Source of the DNA: Pantoea agglomerans
Lineage (GTDB): Bacteria > Pseudomonadota > Gammaproteobacteria > Enterobacterales > Enterobacteriaceae
Direction of reading: 5' to 3'
Assembly (NCBI RefSeq): GCF_020149765.1
Contig: NZ_CP083808.1
Coordinates: 62,001-126,000, forward strand
Length of the DNA: 64,000 nt
A program made the translations under genes and the position numbers. Numbering within the stretch: position 1 is the first letter of the stretch; each line of letters starts with the position of its first letter. Positions 9,013 through 16,586 of this stretch are shown piece by piece. The notes below the pieces were generated by a model. That model saw only the letters and a list, made by a program, of their open reading frames with translations, had not been told where the DNA came from and searched no databases.

Positions 9013-9470
9013 GAAATCCGCATCACAAAGCACGGCAGAGCCGCTGTGGTGCGTTGGTTGACGTTAACGCTTACGCATCAGGCGCTGGTCCCGATGTCTG
9101 GGCGCTACTTTAAAGGCTGCTGCCGTTGCTGTAAAGCTGAACCGCCGCCGCCCCGCTTATATATTGCTGAACAATACCAGACAAAATGATAATAAAAGCG
9201 CTGACTTATTCTGGGTTGTCAGATGCTACCCGTGCTAAATAAGCGGAGCGATAATCAAAAGGTGTTTTTCAAATAGCGGGCGCCACCTGTTCGCTATTTA
9301 ACTGAAGCGGCATCTCAGACAAAAATAAGAATATTCCTTAGTAATCAACCCATTTTTACGCCACGCTTCGCTTTTATTAAATTTGCGCAATTGTGCTTAG
9401 CAACTATTATTAATTTCTGTAGCGTCCTGGCCAGGAAAGCAATCACCTGATTTGATAAGAGGAACTTGTA
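9013..9470. other. Intergenic region, promoter side of the yciF operon
   Basis: No gene seen. The AT-rich second half (about 9300-9420) precedes the yciF ribosome binding site and should hold its promoter. In Salmonella the homologous operon depends on RpoS, so stationary-phase control is likely; I could not assign -35/-10 boxes with confidence. Confidence 0.45.
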
Positions 9471-9947
9471 ATGGCGATTAAAACACTGGTGGATCTTTTT
9501 ATTCATGACCTTTCTGATGTTTACAGCGCAGAAAAACAGATTACGCGTGCGCTGCCAAAAATGGCACGCGCAGCCACTGACGCCTCGCTGAAAGCGGCGT
9601 TTGAAGCCCACCTTGAAGAGACGCGCGGACAAATTGAACGTCTGGACCAAATTGTTGAAAAGACTGAAGAACTGCGCATCCGCCGTATGAAGTGTCATGC
9701 GCTGGAGGGCCTGGTGGAAGAGGCTCAGGAGATTATCGACTCCGTTGAAGCCGGTCCGGTGCGCGACGCTGGCTTAATTGGCGCCGCCCAGAAAGTTGAA
9801 CACTACGAAATTGCTACCTACGGCACGCTTACTGCAATGGCAAAAAGATTAGGCTTTGACGAAGCGGCAAAATTACTGGCCGAAACGCTGCAGGAAGAAA
9901 AAGCCACAGATGAAAAGCTGAATGTAATTGCTGAGAAAACCAGTTAA
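9471..9947 (+). CDS. yciF: YciF ferritin-like stress protein (DUF892)
   Basis: A 158-residue four-helix DUF892 protein closely matching YciF (MAIKTLVDLFIHDLSDVYSA start, AEKQITRALPKMA, KVEHYEIATYGTL). Family members form ferritin-like bundles with a dinuclear metal site; the Glu/His residues of EAHLEETRGQ and KVEHYEI are candidate ligands. AGAGGAA precedes the ATG. First gene of a three-gene stress operon with yciE and katN. The usual first gene yciG is absent here; a YciG-like gene lies 19 kb away at 28946. Confidence 0.93.
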   Translation: MAIKTLVDLFIHDLSDVYSAEKQITRALPKMARAATDASLKAAFEAHLEETRGQIERLDQIVEKTEELRIRRMKCHALEGLVEEAQEIIDSVEAGPVRDAGLIGAAQKVEHYEIATYGTLTAMAKRLGFDEAAKLLAETLQEEKATDEKLNVIAEKTS

Positions 9948-10004
9948 TTACCCCCTGGTAGACGATTTATTTTCGCAGCGCTAACGTTTTTAAAGAGGTG
10001 AATT

Positions 10005-10511
10005 ATGTCACATCAAGAGAATTATCTGGCCTGGCTGAAAGATGCGCACGCTATGGAAAAGCAGTCGGAAAGCATGCTGGAAAAAATGGCCGCTCGTCTC
10101 GAACATTATCCTGATTTAAAAGCGCGCATTCAGCAACATATTGAAGAAACGCGTCAGCAGCAGAGCTTATTACAGTCGGTGATCGATCGTAATGATACCT
10201 CCAACTCAGCCTTTAAAGATGCGCTGGGCAAACTCTCCGCGATGGGTCAGGCGATGGGCGGCATGTTTGCCGACGACGAAGTGGTGAAGGGTGCAATCAG
10301 CGGCTATGTCTTTGAGCAGTTTGAGATCGCCAACTACACCTCGTTAATCGCTGCGGCGGAGCTGGTGGGCGACCACGAAGGCGTGCGTATCTTCGAACAG
10401 ATTCGTGAGCAGGAGATTGCGATGGCGGAGTGGTGCCTGACGCATCTGCCGGACGTAACGCAGCAGTTTATGACGCGCGATGCGGCTGAAGGCGTTGAAG
10501 CGAAAAAATAA
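10005..10511 (+). CDS. yciE: YciE ferritin-like stress protein (DUF892)
   Basis: A 168-residue DUF892 protein of the YciE type, a paralogue of the upstream YciF. Conserved blocks: YLAWLKDAHAMEKQ at the N-terminus, IEETRQQ near residue 46 and FEQFEIANYTSL near residue 102. It begins 57 bases after yciF with an AGAGGTG ribosome binding site. In the Salmonella yciGFE-katN operon these genes are induced in stationary phase and by bile; a role in oxidative or metal stress is inferred. Confidence 0.92.
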   Translation: MSHQENYLAWLKDAHAMEKQSESMLEKMAARLEHYPDLKARIQQHIEETRQQQSLLQSVIDRNDTSNSAFKDALGKLSAMGQAMGGMFADDEVVKGAISGYVFEQFEIANYTSLIAAAELVGDHEGVRIFEQIREQEIAMAEWCLTHLPDVTQQFMTRDAAEGVEAKK

Positions 10512-10526
10512 TAACGCCACGGCCAG

Positions 10527-10544
10527 GCTCTCTGCAAAGAGAGC
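10527..10544 (+). other. Intercistronic hairpin between yciE and katN
   Basis: Inverted repeat GCTCTCT / AGAGAGC with a GCAA loop, followed by TTAAATT. It could act as a partial terminator or RNA-stability element that sets the katN to yciE ratio. Confidence 0.5.
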
Positions 10545-10571
10545 TTAAATTCAACTTGAAAGGAATGAGCA

Positions 10572-11474
10572 ATGTTCAGACACGTAAAGAAACTGCAGTA
10601 TACGGTCCGTGTTGAAAAGCCCAATCCTGGACTGGCTAATCTGCTGCTGGAGCAGTTTGGCGGTCCTCAGGGCGAACTCGCCGCGGCATGTCGCTACTTT
10701 ACCCAGGGACTGGGCGATGACGATCCGGGCCGTAAAGATATGCTGATGGATATCGCCACGGAAGAGCTGAGCCACCTGGAAATTATCGGTTCGCTGGTAG
10801 GGATGCTGAACAAAGGCGCGAAAGGTCAGCTGGCTGAAGGCACAGAGGAAGAGGGCGAAATTTATCGCAACATAACCGGTGCCGGCAACGACAGCCATTT
10901 GACCTCGCTGCTTTACGGCGGTGGGCCGCCGCTCACCAACTCAGCTGGCGTACCCTGGACTGCGGCCTATGTCGATACCATCGGCGAAGTCACCGCCGAC
11001 CTGCGTTCGAATATTGCCGCCGAGGCACGCGCGAAAATCCTCTATGAGCGACTGATCAATATGACCGACGACGTCGGCGTTAAAGATGCGCTGGGCTTTT
11101 TGATGACGCGTGAAGTGGCGCACCAGATCTCGTTTGAAAAAGCGCTTTACTCGATTCGCAATAACTTCCCGCCGGGTAAACTGCCGCCGATTGAGCAATA
11201 TTCCAACGTCTACTACAACATGTCGTCAGGCGAAGGTGATATGCGCGGCAGCTGGAACTCTGACGAGAACTTTGAGTTTGTGGCCGATCCGGCGCCGGCC
11301 GTTGACGGCGGCGACGGCAGCGCGTCAGTGACCCTGCCGTCCGATCAGGCGACCGACCTGGCTAATATGGCCAGCCGCACCGCCTCCGATCCCAGCCTGA
11401 ACCCTACCACGGGTGCTGAACTTGGCTCGACGCTGGGCGAAGCCAATCAGATCTCGGATAAACCCCGCTCGTAA
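10572..11474 (+). CDS. katN: Manganese catalase KatN
   Basis: A 300-residue non-haem dimanganese catalase that breaks down hydrogen peroxide. Likely metal ligands are Glu35 (GGPQGELAAA), Glu65 and His68 (IATEELSHLEI), the Glu of NIAAEARAKI near residue 149, and the His of TREVAHQISF near residue 181. The C-terminal 60 residues are Gly/Asp/Ser-rich and less conserved, as in other KatN proteins. It is the last gene of the yciF-yciE-katN operon, matching the RpoS-controlled Salmonella arrangement. Confidence 0.94.
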   Translation: MFRHVKKLQYTVRVEKPNPGLANLLLEQFGGPQGELAAACRYFTQGLGDDDPGRKDMLMDIATEELSHLEIIGSLVGMLNKGAKGQLAEGTEEEGEIYRNITGAGNDSHLTSLLYGGGPPLTNSAGVPWTAAYVDTIGEVTADLRSNIAAEARAKILYERLINMTDDVGVKDALGFLMTREVAHQISFEKALYSIRNNFPPGKLPPIEQYSNVYYNMSSGEGDMRGSWNSDENFEFVADPAPAVDGGDGSASVTLPSDQATDLANMASRTASDPSLNPTTGAELGSTLGEANQISDKPRS

Positions 11475-11482
11475 CCGCCTCT

Positions 11483-11510
11483 CGCGTCAGTCAAACTGCT
11501 GACTGACGCG
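11483..11510 (+). terminator. Terminator hairpin after katN
   Basis: Perfect 11-bp stem CGCGTCAGTCA / TGACTGACGCG with a 6-base loop, 9 bases after the katN stop codon. The T-run is weak, so strength is uncertain. Confidence 0.7.
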
Positions 11511-11568
11511 ATATCCCCCTCTCCTAAATGCGACCGCACTGGCTTAACGCGGGCTGCGCGCTGACTGA

Positions 11569-11742
11569 TTAGTGAAATTCCGGTTCAGGAAAATGGCCGC
11601 AGTCGTTCTGACTGGCGGTGGTGCCAGGCTGACAGGTCTGCTGCCGCGTTTCCGCGGAAGGTACCGGTTTTTCCGGCGCCATGGGACCTGACCGACAGGC
11701 GCTAAGCAGAGTGATAAACAGGGCAAAGGCAACAAAACGCAT
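11569..11742 (-). CDS. Small lipoprotein
   Basis: A 57-residue predicted lipoprotein. The signal peptide MRFVAFALFITLLSAC ends in a lipobox LSAC with Cys16 as the lipidation site; the residue after it is Arg, so sorting to the outer membrane is likely. The mature part is Pro/Gln/Thr-rich with two further cysteines. The ATG at 11742 has AAGGAG 5 bases upstream, which decides against longer versions of the frame. I do not recognise the family. Small periplasmic-facing lipoproteins of this size are common in Enterobacterales. Confidence 0.7.
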   Translation of the reverse strand: MRFVAFALFITLLSACRSGPMAPEKPVPSAETRQQTCQPGTTASQNDCGHFPEPEFH

Positions 11743-11880
11743 ATCCGCTCCTTGTGATGATAAAAAGTAAGCAAACAAACGTCGTTGGTCATCAGCGTGA
11801 CCAGAGGCGTAGTGATAAGTGTAGCTGGCGGCAGGAAAAGGTCGAAAAATCAGCATGAAGCCGCATGGCGGCTTACGGGA

Positions 11881-12054
11881 TCAGAACAGGGCGAACATCA
11901 GGGCGACGGGAAAGCTCATCGGCCAGGTAGCGCCGACCAGAAAGGCGCTTAACGCCCGAATCGACAGCTTATCCTTTGCGATAAAAAAGGTGATAAGCGT
12001 GGCGATCGAAGCCATAACCGCATAGAACACCAGCATATGTTGATAGAGGCTCAT
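11881..12054 (-). CDS. ortT: OrtT/GhoT-family membrane toxin
   Basis: A 57-residue protein, MSLYQHMLVFYAVMA at the start and ATWPMSFPVALMFALF at the end, nearly matching E. coli OrtT and clearly homologous to the toxin GhoT. Two hydrophobic helices span residues 8-27 and 38-57. OrtT is an orphan toxin that disrupts the inner membrane and lowers ATP under stringent conditions; GhoT has the same action but a cognate antitoxin GhoS. No ghoS-like gene is present here, in agreement with an orphan. The second of two tandem ATG codons fits best, with GGAG 5 bases upstream. Confidence 0.88.
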   Translation of the reverse strand: MSLYQHMLVFYAVMASIATLITFFIAKDKLSIRALSAFLVGATWPMSFPVALMFALF

Positions 12055-12272
12055 CATTACTCCGCATCGTTATAGTGGTTTTGCTGCGCACTATGCGGAA
12101 AATAGTGATCCAGATCAAGTAAAAAGCCTTATCGGAAATTAAAGAAATTGATTTGGCTTCGGAGAAGCAGTGGATGCCAGCGATTTCAGGCTGAAATTGA
12201 GCTGAGAAAACGCGCCGAATCCTTCTGGCGCGGGGGCTGCACGCGCAGAAGCGCGTGGCGAAGTCAGTTTAG

Positions 12273-12785
12273 TCAGAGAAAGCGCTGTTCAATATCGCGC
12301 CAGCTGTCGACGCGGGCGTAGCCGGTTTCCTGCTGGTTTTGCGCCGTGCTGAACAGGACGCCTTCCCCTGTGAACTGGGCGAGGTTTTGCGGACGGGTAT
12401 CGATCAGATAGTCCGCGTTGAGAATGCCTTTGCTGCTGCAGCAAATGATATTCATCGGGCTGATAAACGGAAAATTGGCTTTCAGCCATTCGAGTTTTGC
12501 CGCCAGCGAGCGTGGGAACTCCACCGCCGCGGTGGTGATAAAAATTTCATACTCCTGTGAAAGACGTTCAATCACGCGCTGCGCGTCAGGCAATGGAGGC
12601 AGGCCGACGTAAAAACTCTCTTCGCCGATCAGCTCTTCAATCTCCTGAAACAGCGCCGGGCGCGACTGCTGTGGTTTTGCTGCATCCAGTGGACCTGTCT
12701 GCGCCTCAGGTGAGGCAGCGTCAGGGCTTAATTTGTGGTTCAAGTCGATAATGACTTCATCCATCTCAATGGCGATACGTTTCAT
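12273..12785 (-). CDS. 5'(3')-deoxyribonucleotidase-like HAD protein with altered active site
   Basis: A 170-residue HAD-superfamily protein of the NT5C (5'(3')-deoxyribonucleotidase) type. Motif I reads IAIEMDEVIID (residues 4-14), where the family normally has DMD: the first Asp, the nucleophile, is Glu here, while the second Asp (acid/base) is kept. Motif II Thr lies in IFITTAAVEF (near residue 84). A Pro/Ala/Gln-rich insert occupies about residues 21-44. The LIDTRPQN segment near residue 127 corresponds to the D-rich motif of the family. Catalysis is therefore doubtful; a sensor or binding role is possible. Confidence 0.7.
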   Translation of the reverse strand: MKRIAIEMDEVIIDLNHKLSPDAASPEAQTGPLDAAKPQQSRPALFQEIEELIGEESFYVGLPPLPDAQRVIERLSQEYEIFITTAAVEFPRSLAAKLEWLKANFPFISPMNIICCSSKGILNADYLIDTRPQNLAQFTGEGVLFSTAQNQQETGYARVDSWRDIEQRFL

Positions 12786-12953
12786 GGTTTCCCCTGGTTA
12801 ATCTTGATGCCAGACGGGCTAGGATATCAGCCGCACGGCTCCGCTTGTAGTCTAAGATAAACGCCAGACAAACAGGCCAGTAAAACAGCAATTGAAGCGG
12901 GTAAATTCGACAATGTCTGTGAGGTGCGCCAGAAGAGGAAAAAAGAGGGGAGA

Positions 12954-12974
12954 ATGCCGCCCAAAAGGCGGCAT
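12954..12974 (-). terminator. Terminator hairpin after fucO
   Basis: Stem ATGCCGCC / GGCGGCAT with loop CAAAA. Read on the - strand it is followed by CTCCCCTCTTTTTT, fitting a rho-independent terminator just past the fucO stop. Confidence 0.75.
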
Positions 12975-12979
12975 GCGGC

Positions 12980-14125
12980 TTAACCTTGCCGATAGAGCGC
13001 CTTAATATCCTCCAGCGTTGCTTCGCGCGGGTTGCCGCCGGTGCAGACATCGTCCAGCGCCGCCTGGGCCAGCGCCGGAATATCATCGGGGTTCAGGCCG
13101 ACGTCACGCAGCGAGGCCGGAATGCCGACGTCGCGGCAGAGCTGTTTTACCGCCTCGACCGCCGCCTGGCGCGCCTCTGCCAGCGACAGGGTGTCGGTTT
13201 TTACCCCCATCGCGCGCGCGATAGCGCGATATTTCTCACCGGTGTAGTCTGCATTCCACGCCATGACCCTGGGCAGCAGGATCGCATTGGCAACGCCGTG
13301 CGGCACGTTATAAAAGGCCCCTAACGGATGTGCCATGCCGTGTACCAGGCCCAGCCCGACATTGGAAAATCCCATGCCCGCGACGTACTGACCCAGCGCC
13401 ATCTGTTCCAGCGCCTGCATATCGCCCTCTACCGCATCGCGCAGTGACTGGCTGATAATCTCAATCGCGTCAAGATGCAGCATATCGGTTAGTTTCCATG
13501 CGCCACGCGTTACATAACCCTCAATGGCGTGCGTCAGCGCGTCGATACCGGTCGCGGCTTTCAGCGACGGCGGCATGCTGGCCATCATCTCTGCATCAAC
13601 GATCGCCACCCTGGGAATATCATGCGGATCGATGCAGACGAATTTACGACGTTTCTCTTCATCGGTAATAACGTAGTTAATGGTGACTTCCGCCGCGGTG
13701 CCGGCGGTGGTGGGTATCGCGATCAGCGTGACGCAGGGATTACGCGTTGGGGCAAAGCCCTCAAGGCTGCGCACGTCCGCGAACTCGGGGTTGTTGATAA
13801 TAATGCCGATCGCTTTGCTGGTATCCTGCGGTGAGCCGCCGCCGATGGCAATAAGATAGTCCGCCTCCGCCCGCTTAAATATCTCGACGCCGCGCTGCAC
13901 CACGGCGATGGTGGGATTTGGCACTACCTCGTCATAGAGCGCCCAGTGAAGCTGATGCGCATCCATCAGATCGGTTACGCGCTTCACCGCGCCAGCGGCG
14001 ACCAGCGCTTTATCGCTCACGATCAGCGCCTTCGCCAGGCCGCGTCGCCTGACCTCATCAGGCAGGTTGCGGATCGCGCCTGCACCAAAAAAAGCAGTCT
14101 CATTCAAAATCATTCGCTGGGTCAT
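12980..14125 (-). CDS. fucO: Lactaldehyde reductase FucO (iron-containing alcohol dehydrogenase)
   Basis: A 381-residue group III iron-dependent alcohol dehydrogenase, nearly collinear with E. coli FucO, which reduces L-lactaldehyde to 1,2-propanediol with NADH. The GGGSPQDT dinucleotide motif lies near residue 95, followed by AIPTTAGTAAE and the metal-binding region GLGLVHGMAHPLGAFY (His ligands) with the downstream PHGVANAILLP. The ATG at 14125 has AAGGAGG 5 bases upstream; a longer frame start at 14149 lacks one. No other fucose or rhamnose pathway gene is adjacent, so here it probably reduces aldehydes more generally. Confidence 0.92.
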   Translation of the reverse strand: MTQRMILNETAFFGAGAIRNLPDEVRRRGLAKALIVSDKALVAAGAVKRVTDLMDAHQLHWALYDEVVPNPTIAVVQRGVEIFKRAEADYLIAIGGGSPQDTSKAIGIIINNPEFADVRSLEGFAPTRNPCVTLIAIPTTAGTAAEVTINYVITDEEKRRKFVCIDPHDIPRVAIVDAEMMASMPPSLKAATGIDALTHAIEGYVTRGAWKLTDMLHLDAIEIISQSLRDAVEGDMQALEQMALGQYVAGMGFSNVGLGLVHGMAHPLGAFYNVPHGVANAILLPRVMAWNADYTGEKYRAIARAMGVKTDTLSLAEARQAAVEAVKQLCRDVGIPASLRDVGLNPDDIPALAQAALDDVCTGGNPREATLEDIKALYRQG

Positions 14126-14359
14126 TTTCCCCTCCTTGCTTAACAACATTCCCTCTACCTTCCTGCTTAACCGCCCAGGGGATCTGTTGAAATCGTCACA
14201 TTCCTGACGGAGAACAATTGATAAAAATCAATAGATTAGATGTTGCCTGCCGTCGACGCCTTTTTTCCAGAGGCGGGTAAAGCCATTCCTGCCAGGCAAC
14301 TTTCTCATCCTCTGTTAGCCTCAATGGGAGTATTAAGGTTTTAACCAACGGAGGAAATG

Positions 14360-15394
14360 ATGGCGAAACCGCAAAATCACGGCTGGAAACTGGCCTCGCG
14401 CCCGCACGGTAAACCGGTACAGGAGAACTTCGAGTTCGGCGAAATCCCCCTGCCTCCGCTGGAAGAGGGCGATCTGCTGCTGCGTACCATCTACCTGTCG
14501 CTCGATCCCTATATGCGCGGCCGGATGAGCGACGCGAAATCCTATGCTGAACCGGTGAAGCTGGGCGACGTCATGGTGGGCGGCACCGTCAGCCGCGTCG
14601 TCGAGTCGCGCCATGCCGATTTCCAGGCCGGCGACTGGGTGCTGTCAGGCGGCGGCTGGCAGGCCTATTCGGTCGCGCCCGCATCCGAGGTGAGGAAGCT
14701 GGGCAACGATCTGGCTAACCCCTCCTGGGCGCTGGGCGTTCTGGGCATGCCGGGCTTTACCGCCTATATGGGTCTGCTTGATATCGGCGAGCCGCAGCCT
14801 GGCGAAACCCTGGTGGTGGCGGCGGCGACCGGGCCGGTGGGCGCGACGGTAGGGCAGATCGGCAAGAAGAAAGGCTGCCGCGTGGTCGGCATCGCGGGCG
14901 GCGAAGAGAAATGCCGCCATGCCGTTGAGGTGCTGGGGTTCGACCTCTGTCTGGATCACCATCAGGATGACCTGGCGGCGCAGCTGGAACAGGCCTGCCC
15001 GGACGGCATTGATATCTATTATGAAAACGTCGGCGGTAAGGTGTTCGATGCGGTGCTGCCGCTGCTGAATACCAAAGCGCGTATTCCGGTATGCGGACTG
15101 GTTTCCGGCTACAGCGCAACCGATCTGCCGGACGGCCCGGATCGCCTGTCGCTGCTGATGGGCGATATTCTGAAGAAGCGCCTGCGCGTGCAGGGCTTTA
15201 TCATTTTCGATGATTATGGCCATCGCTACGGCGAATTCCTTGAGGCGATGGAGCCCTGGGTTGAGAAGGGTGAAATCCGCTATCGCGAGCATATCATTGA
15301 CGGATTACAGAATGCGCCGGCGGCGTTTTTTGACATGCTGGAGGGGAAAAACTTCGGCAAAACCGTGGTGCGCGTGGCGCAGGACGAAGAGTAA
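14360..15394 (+). CDS. curA: NADP-dependent MDR oxidoreductase CurA
   Basis: About 344 residues of the zinc-independent MDR family (leukotriene B4 dehydrogenase/CurA type). Conserved signatures: YLSLDPYMRGRM near residue 48, the Rossmann loop AATGPVGATVGQIGK near residue 155 and YYENVGG near residue 220. E. coli CurA (YncB) reduces curcumin and related enones with NADPH. GGAGG lies upstream of tandem ATGs at 14357 and 14360. Convergent with the SDR gene and ended by the hairpin at 15402. Confidence 0.9.
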   Translation: MAKPQNHGWKLASRPHGKPVQENFEFGEIPLPPLEEGDLLLRTIYLSLDPYMRGRMSDAKSYAEPVKLGDVMVGGTVSRVVESRHADFQAGDWVLSGGGWQAYSVAPASEVRKLGNDLANPSWALGVLGMPGFTAYMGLLDIGEPQPGETLVVAAATGPVGATVGQIGKKKGCRVVGIAGGEEKCRHAVEVLGFDLCLDHHQDDLAAQLEQACPDGIDIYYENVGGKVFDAVLPLLNTKARIPVCGLVSGYSATDLPDGPDRLSLLMGDILKKRLRVQGFIIFDDYGHRYGEFLEAMEPWVEKGEIRYREHIIDGLQNAPAAFFDMLEGKNFGKTVVRVAQDEE

Positions 15395-15401
15395 GAATTC
15401 T

Positions 15402-15430
15402 GGTCCCGCCCACAGGCGGGACCCTTTTTT
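15402..15430. terminator. Rho-independent terminator between curA and the SDR gene
   Basis: Stem GGTCCCGCC / GGCGGGACC with CACA loop, followed on the + strand by CTTTTTTT. The T-run overlaps the last codon of the convergent SDR gene. Confidence 0.9.
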
Positions 15431-16497
15431 TATGCCGGGATCAGCTTTTCCTGCTTCAGACGATCGAACAGCGCGAAGAGATCGTCGCGCGTGCTGTGAT
15501 AGCCGATAAAACCCGCCTTGCGACTTTTGCTCATATCGGTAAAGACCTCCATCGGGCGGCCCAGATCGGCGTCGGTATGCCACCAGGAGACCAGGCGGTT
15601 AATATCCGCCTCGCGCAGCTGATAGTGCTGCGCCACCGCTTTCCACTGCGCTTCCGCATCATCCATGCGCGTCTCCAACGGCTGCGTTTCATCCGGCATC
15701 GGCTGCGCCTCTATGCCAAAGTAGCTGGCAATCTCGCCCCACATCCACTTCCAGCGGAATACGTCGCCGTTGACGGTGTTGAAGTCTTCATTCTGCGCGC
15801 CAGGGGCGCTGGTGGCCCACTCCAGCTGCTCCGCCACCAGCGATGCGCTGCTCATGTCGGTCACGCCGTGCCACTGCGCGGCCGAGCCGGGGAAGATAAA
15901 CGGCAGATTGTGGAACTTGCACAGGGAGGCGTAGACCGCCAGCGTCTGTCCCATATTCATCGCGTTGCCCAGCGCAAAACCGATGATGGTGTGCGGGCGA
16001 TGGACGCTCCAGCGATAGCCATATTTTTCCGCGCCGGCGAAGAGTTCATCTTCCTGCGCGTAGTAGAAGTTATCGACCGGCTGACGACCCTGCTCTTCAC
16101 GGAACGGCGTCATCGGCACCGCGCCTTTACCGTAGGCGTCAAACGGACCGAGATAGTGTTTCAGGCCGGTTACCAGCGCAACATGGCTGCCGTTAAGACG
16201 CTCACCCAGCGCCTCTATCACGTTGCGCACCATTCCGCCGTTGACGCGAATATTCTCTTTTTCCGTTTCCTGGCGCGCCCAGACGCTGAAGAAAAGCGCG
16301 TCAGGCTGGAGATCTTTCAGCGCCTCTTTGACCGACTCCGGCGAGGTCAAATCGGCGGTAAGGGCATGGCAGCCCTCCGGCACCGGCGTGCGTCCGCGCG
16401 ACAGTCCATAGACTTCCCAGCCGTCCGCCAGCAGACGCTCCGCCGTCGCGGTGCCGATTACGCCGCTGATCCCGGCGATAAGTGCTCTCTTTGACAT
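15430..16497 (-). CDS. PRISE-type SDR (progesterone 5-beta-reductase/iridoid synthase-like)
   Basis: A 355-residue atypical short-chain dehydrogenase. The N-terminal Rossmann motif is GISGVIG (residues 9-15). The characteristic NFYYAQED, with the catalytic Tyr, lies near residue 145, then RPHTIIGFALGNAMNMG. PRISE enzymes reduce activated C=C bonds of enones with NADPH; bacterial members have broad substrates. It converges with curA, itself an enone reductase; shared regulation is not evident. The ATG at 16497 is followed by MSKRALIAG; the upstream GGGAGAAAG fits as ribosome binding site. Confidence 0.83.
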   Translation of the reverse strand: MSKRALIAGISGVIGTATAERLLADGWEVYGLSRGRTPVPEGCHALTADLTSPESVKEALKDLQPDALFFSVWARQETEKENIRVNGGMVRNVIEALGERLNGSHVALVTGLKHYLGPFDAYGKGAVPMTPFREEQGRQPVDNFYYAQEDELFAGAEKYGYRWSVHRPHTIIGFALGNAMNMGQTLAVYASLCKFHNLPFIFPGSAAQWHGVTDMSSASLVAEQLEWATSAPGAQNEDFNTVNGDVFRWKWMWGEIASYFGIEAQPMPDETQPLETRMDDAEAQWKAVAQHYQLREADINRLVSWWHTDADLGRPMEVFTDMSKSRKAGFIGYHSTRDDLFALFDRLKQEKLIPA

Positions 16498-16586
16498 GCT
16501 TTCTCCCTTGGGTCTTACAACAAGACAAAAGGGGAGTGTAGACCGGGATCGGCAGTTAAGCCTGGCATGGCGCCGCTATTCTTCCC

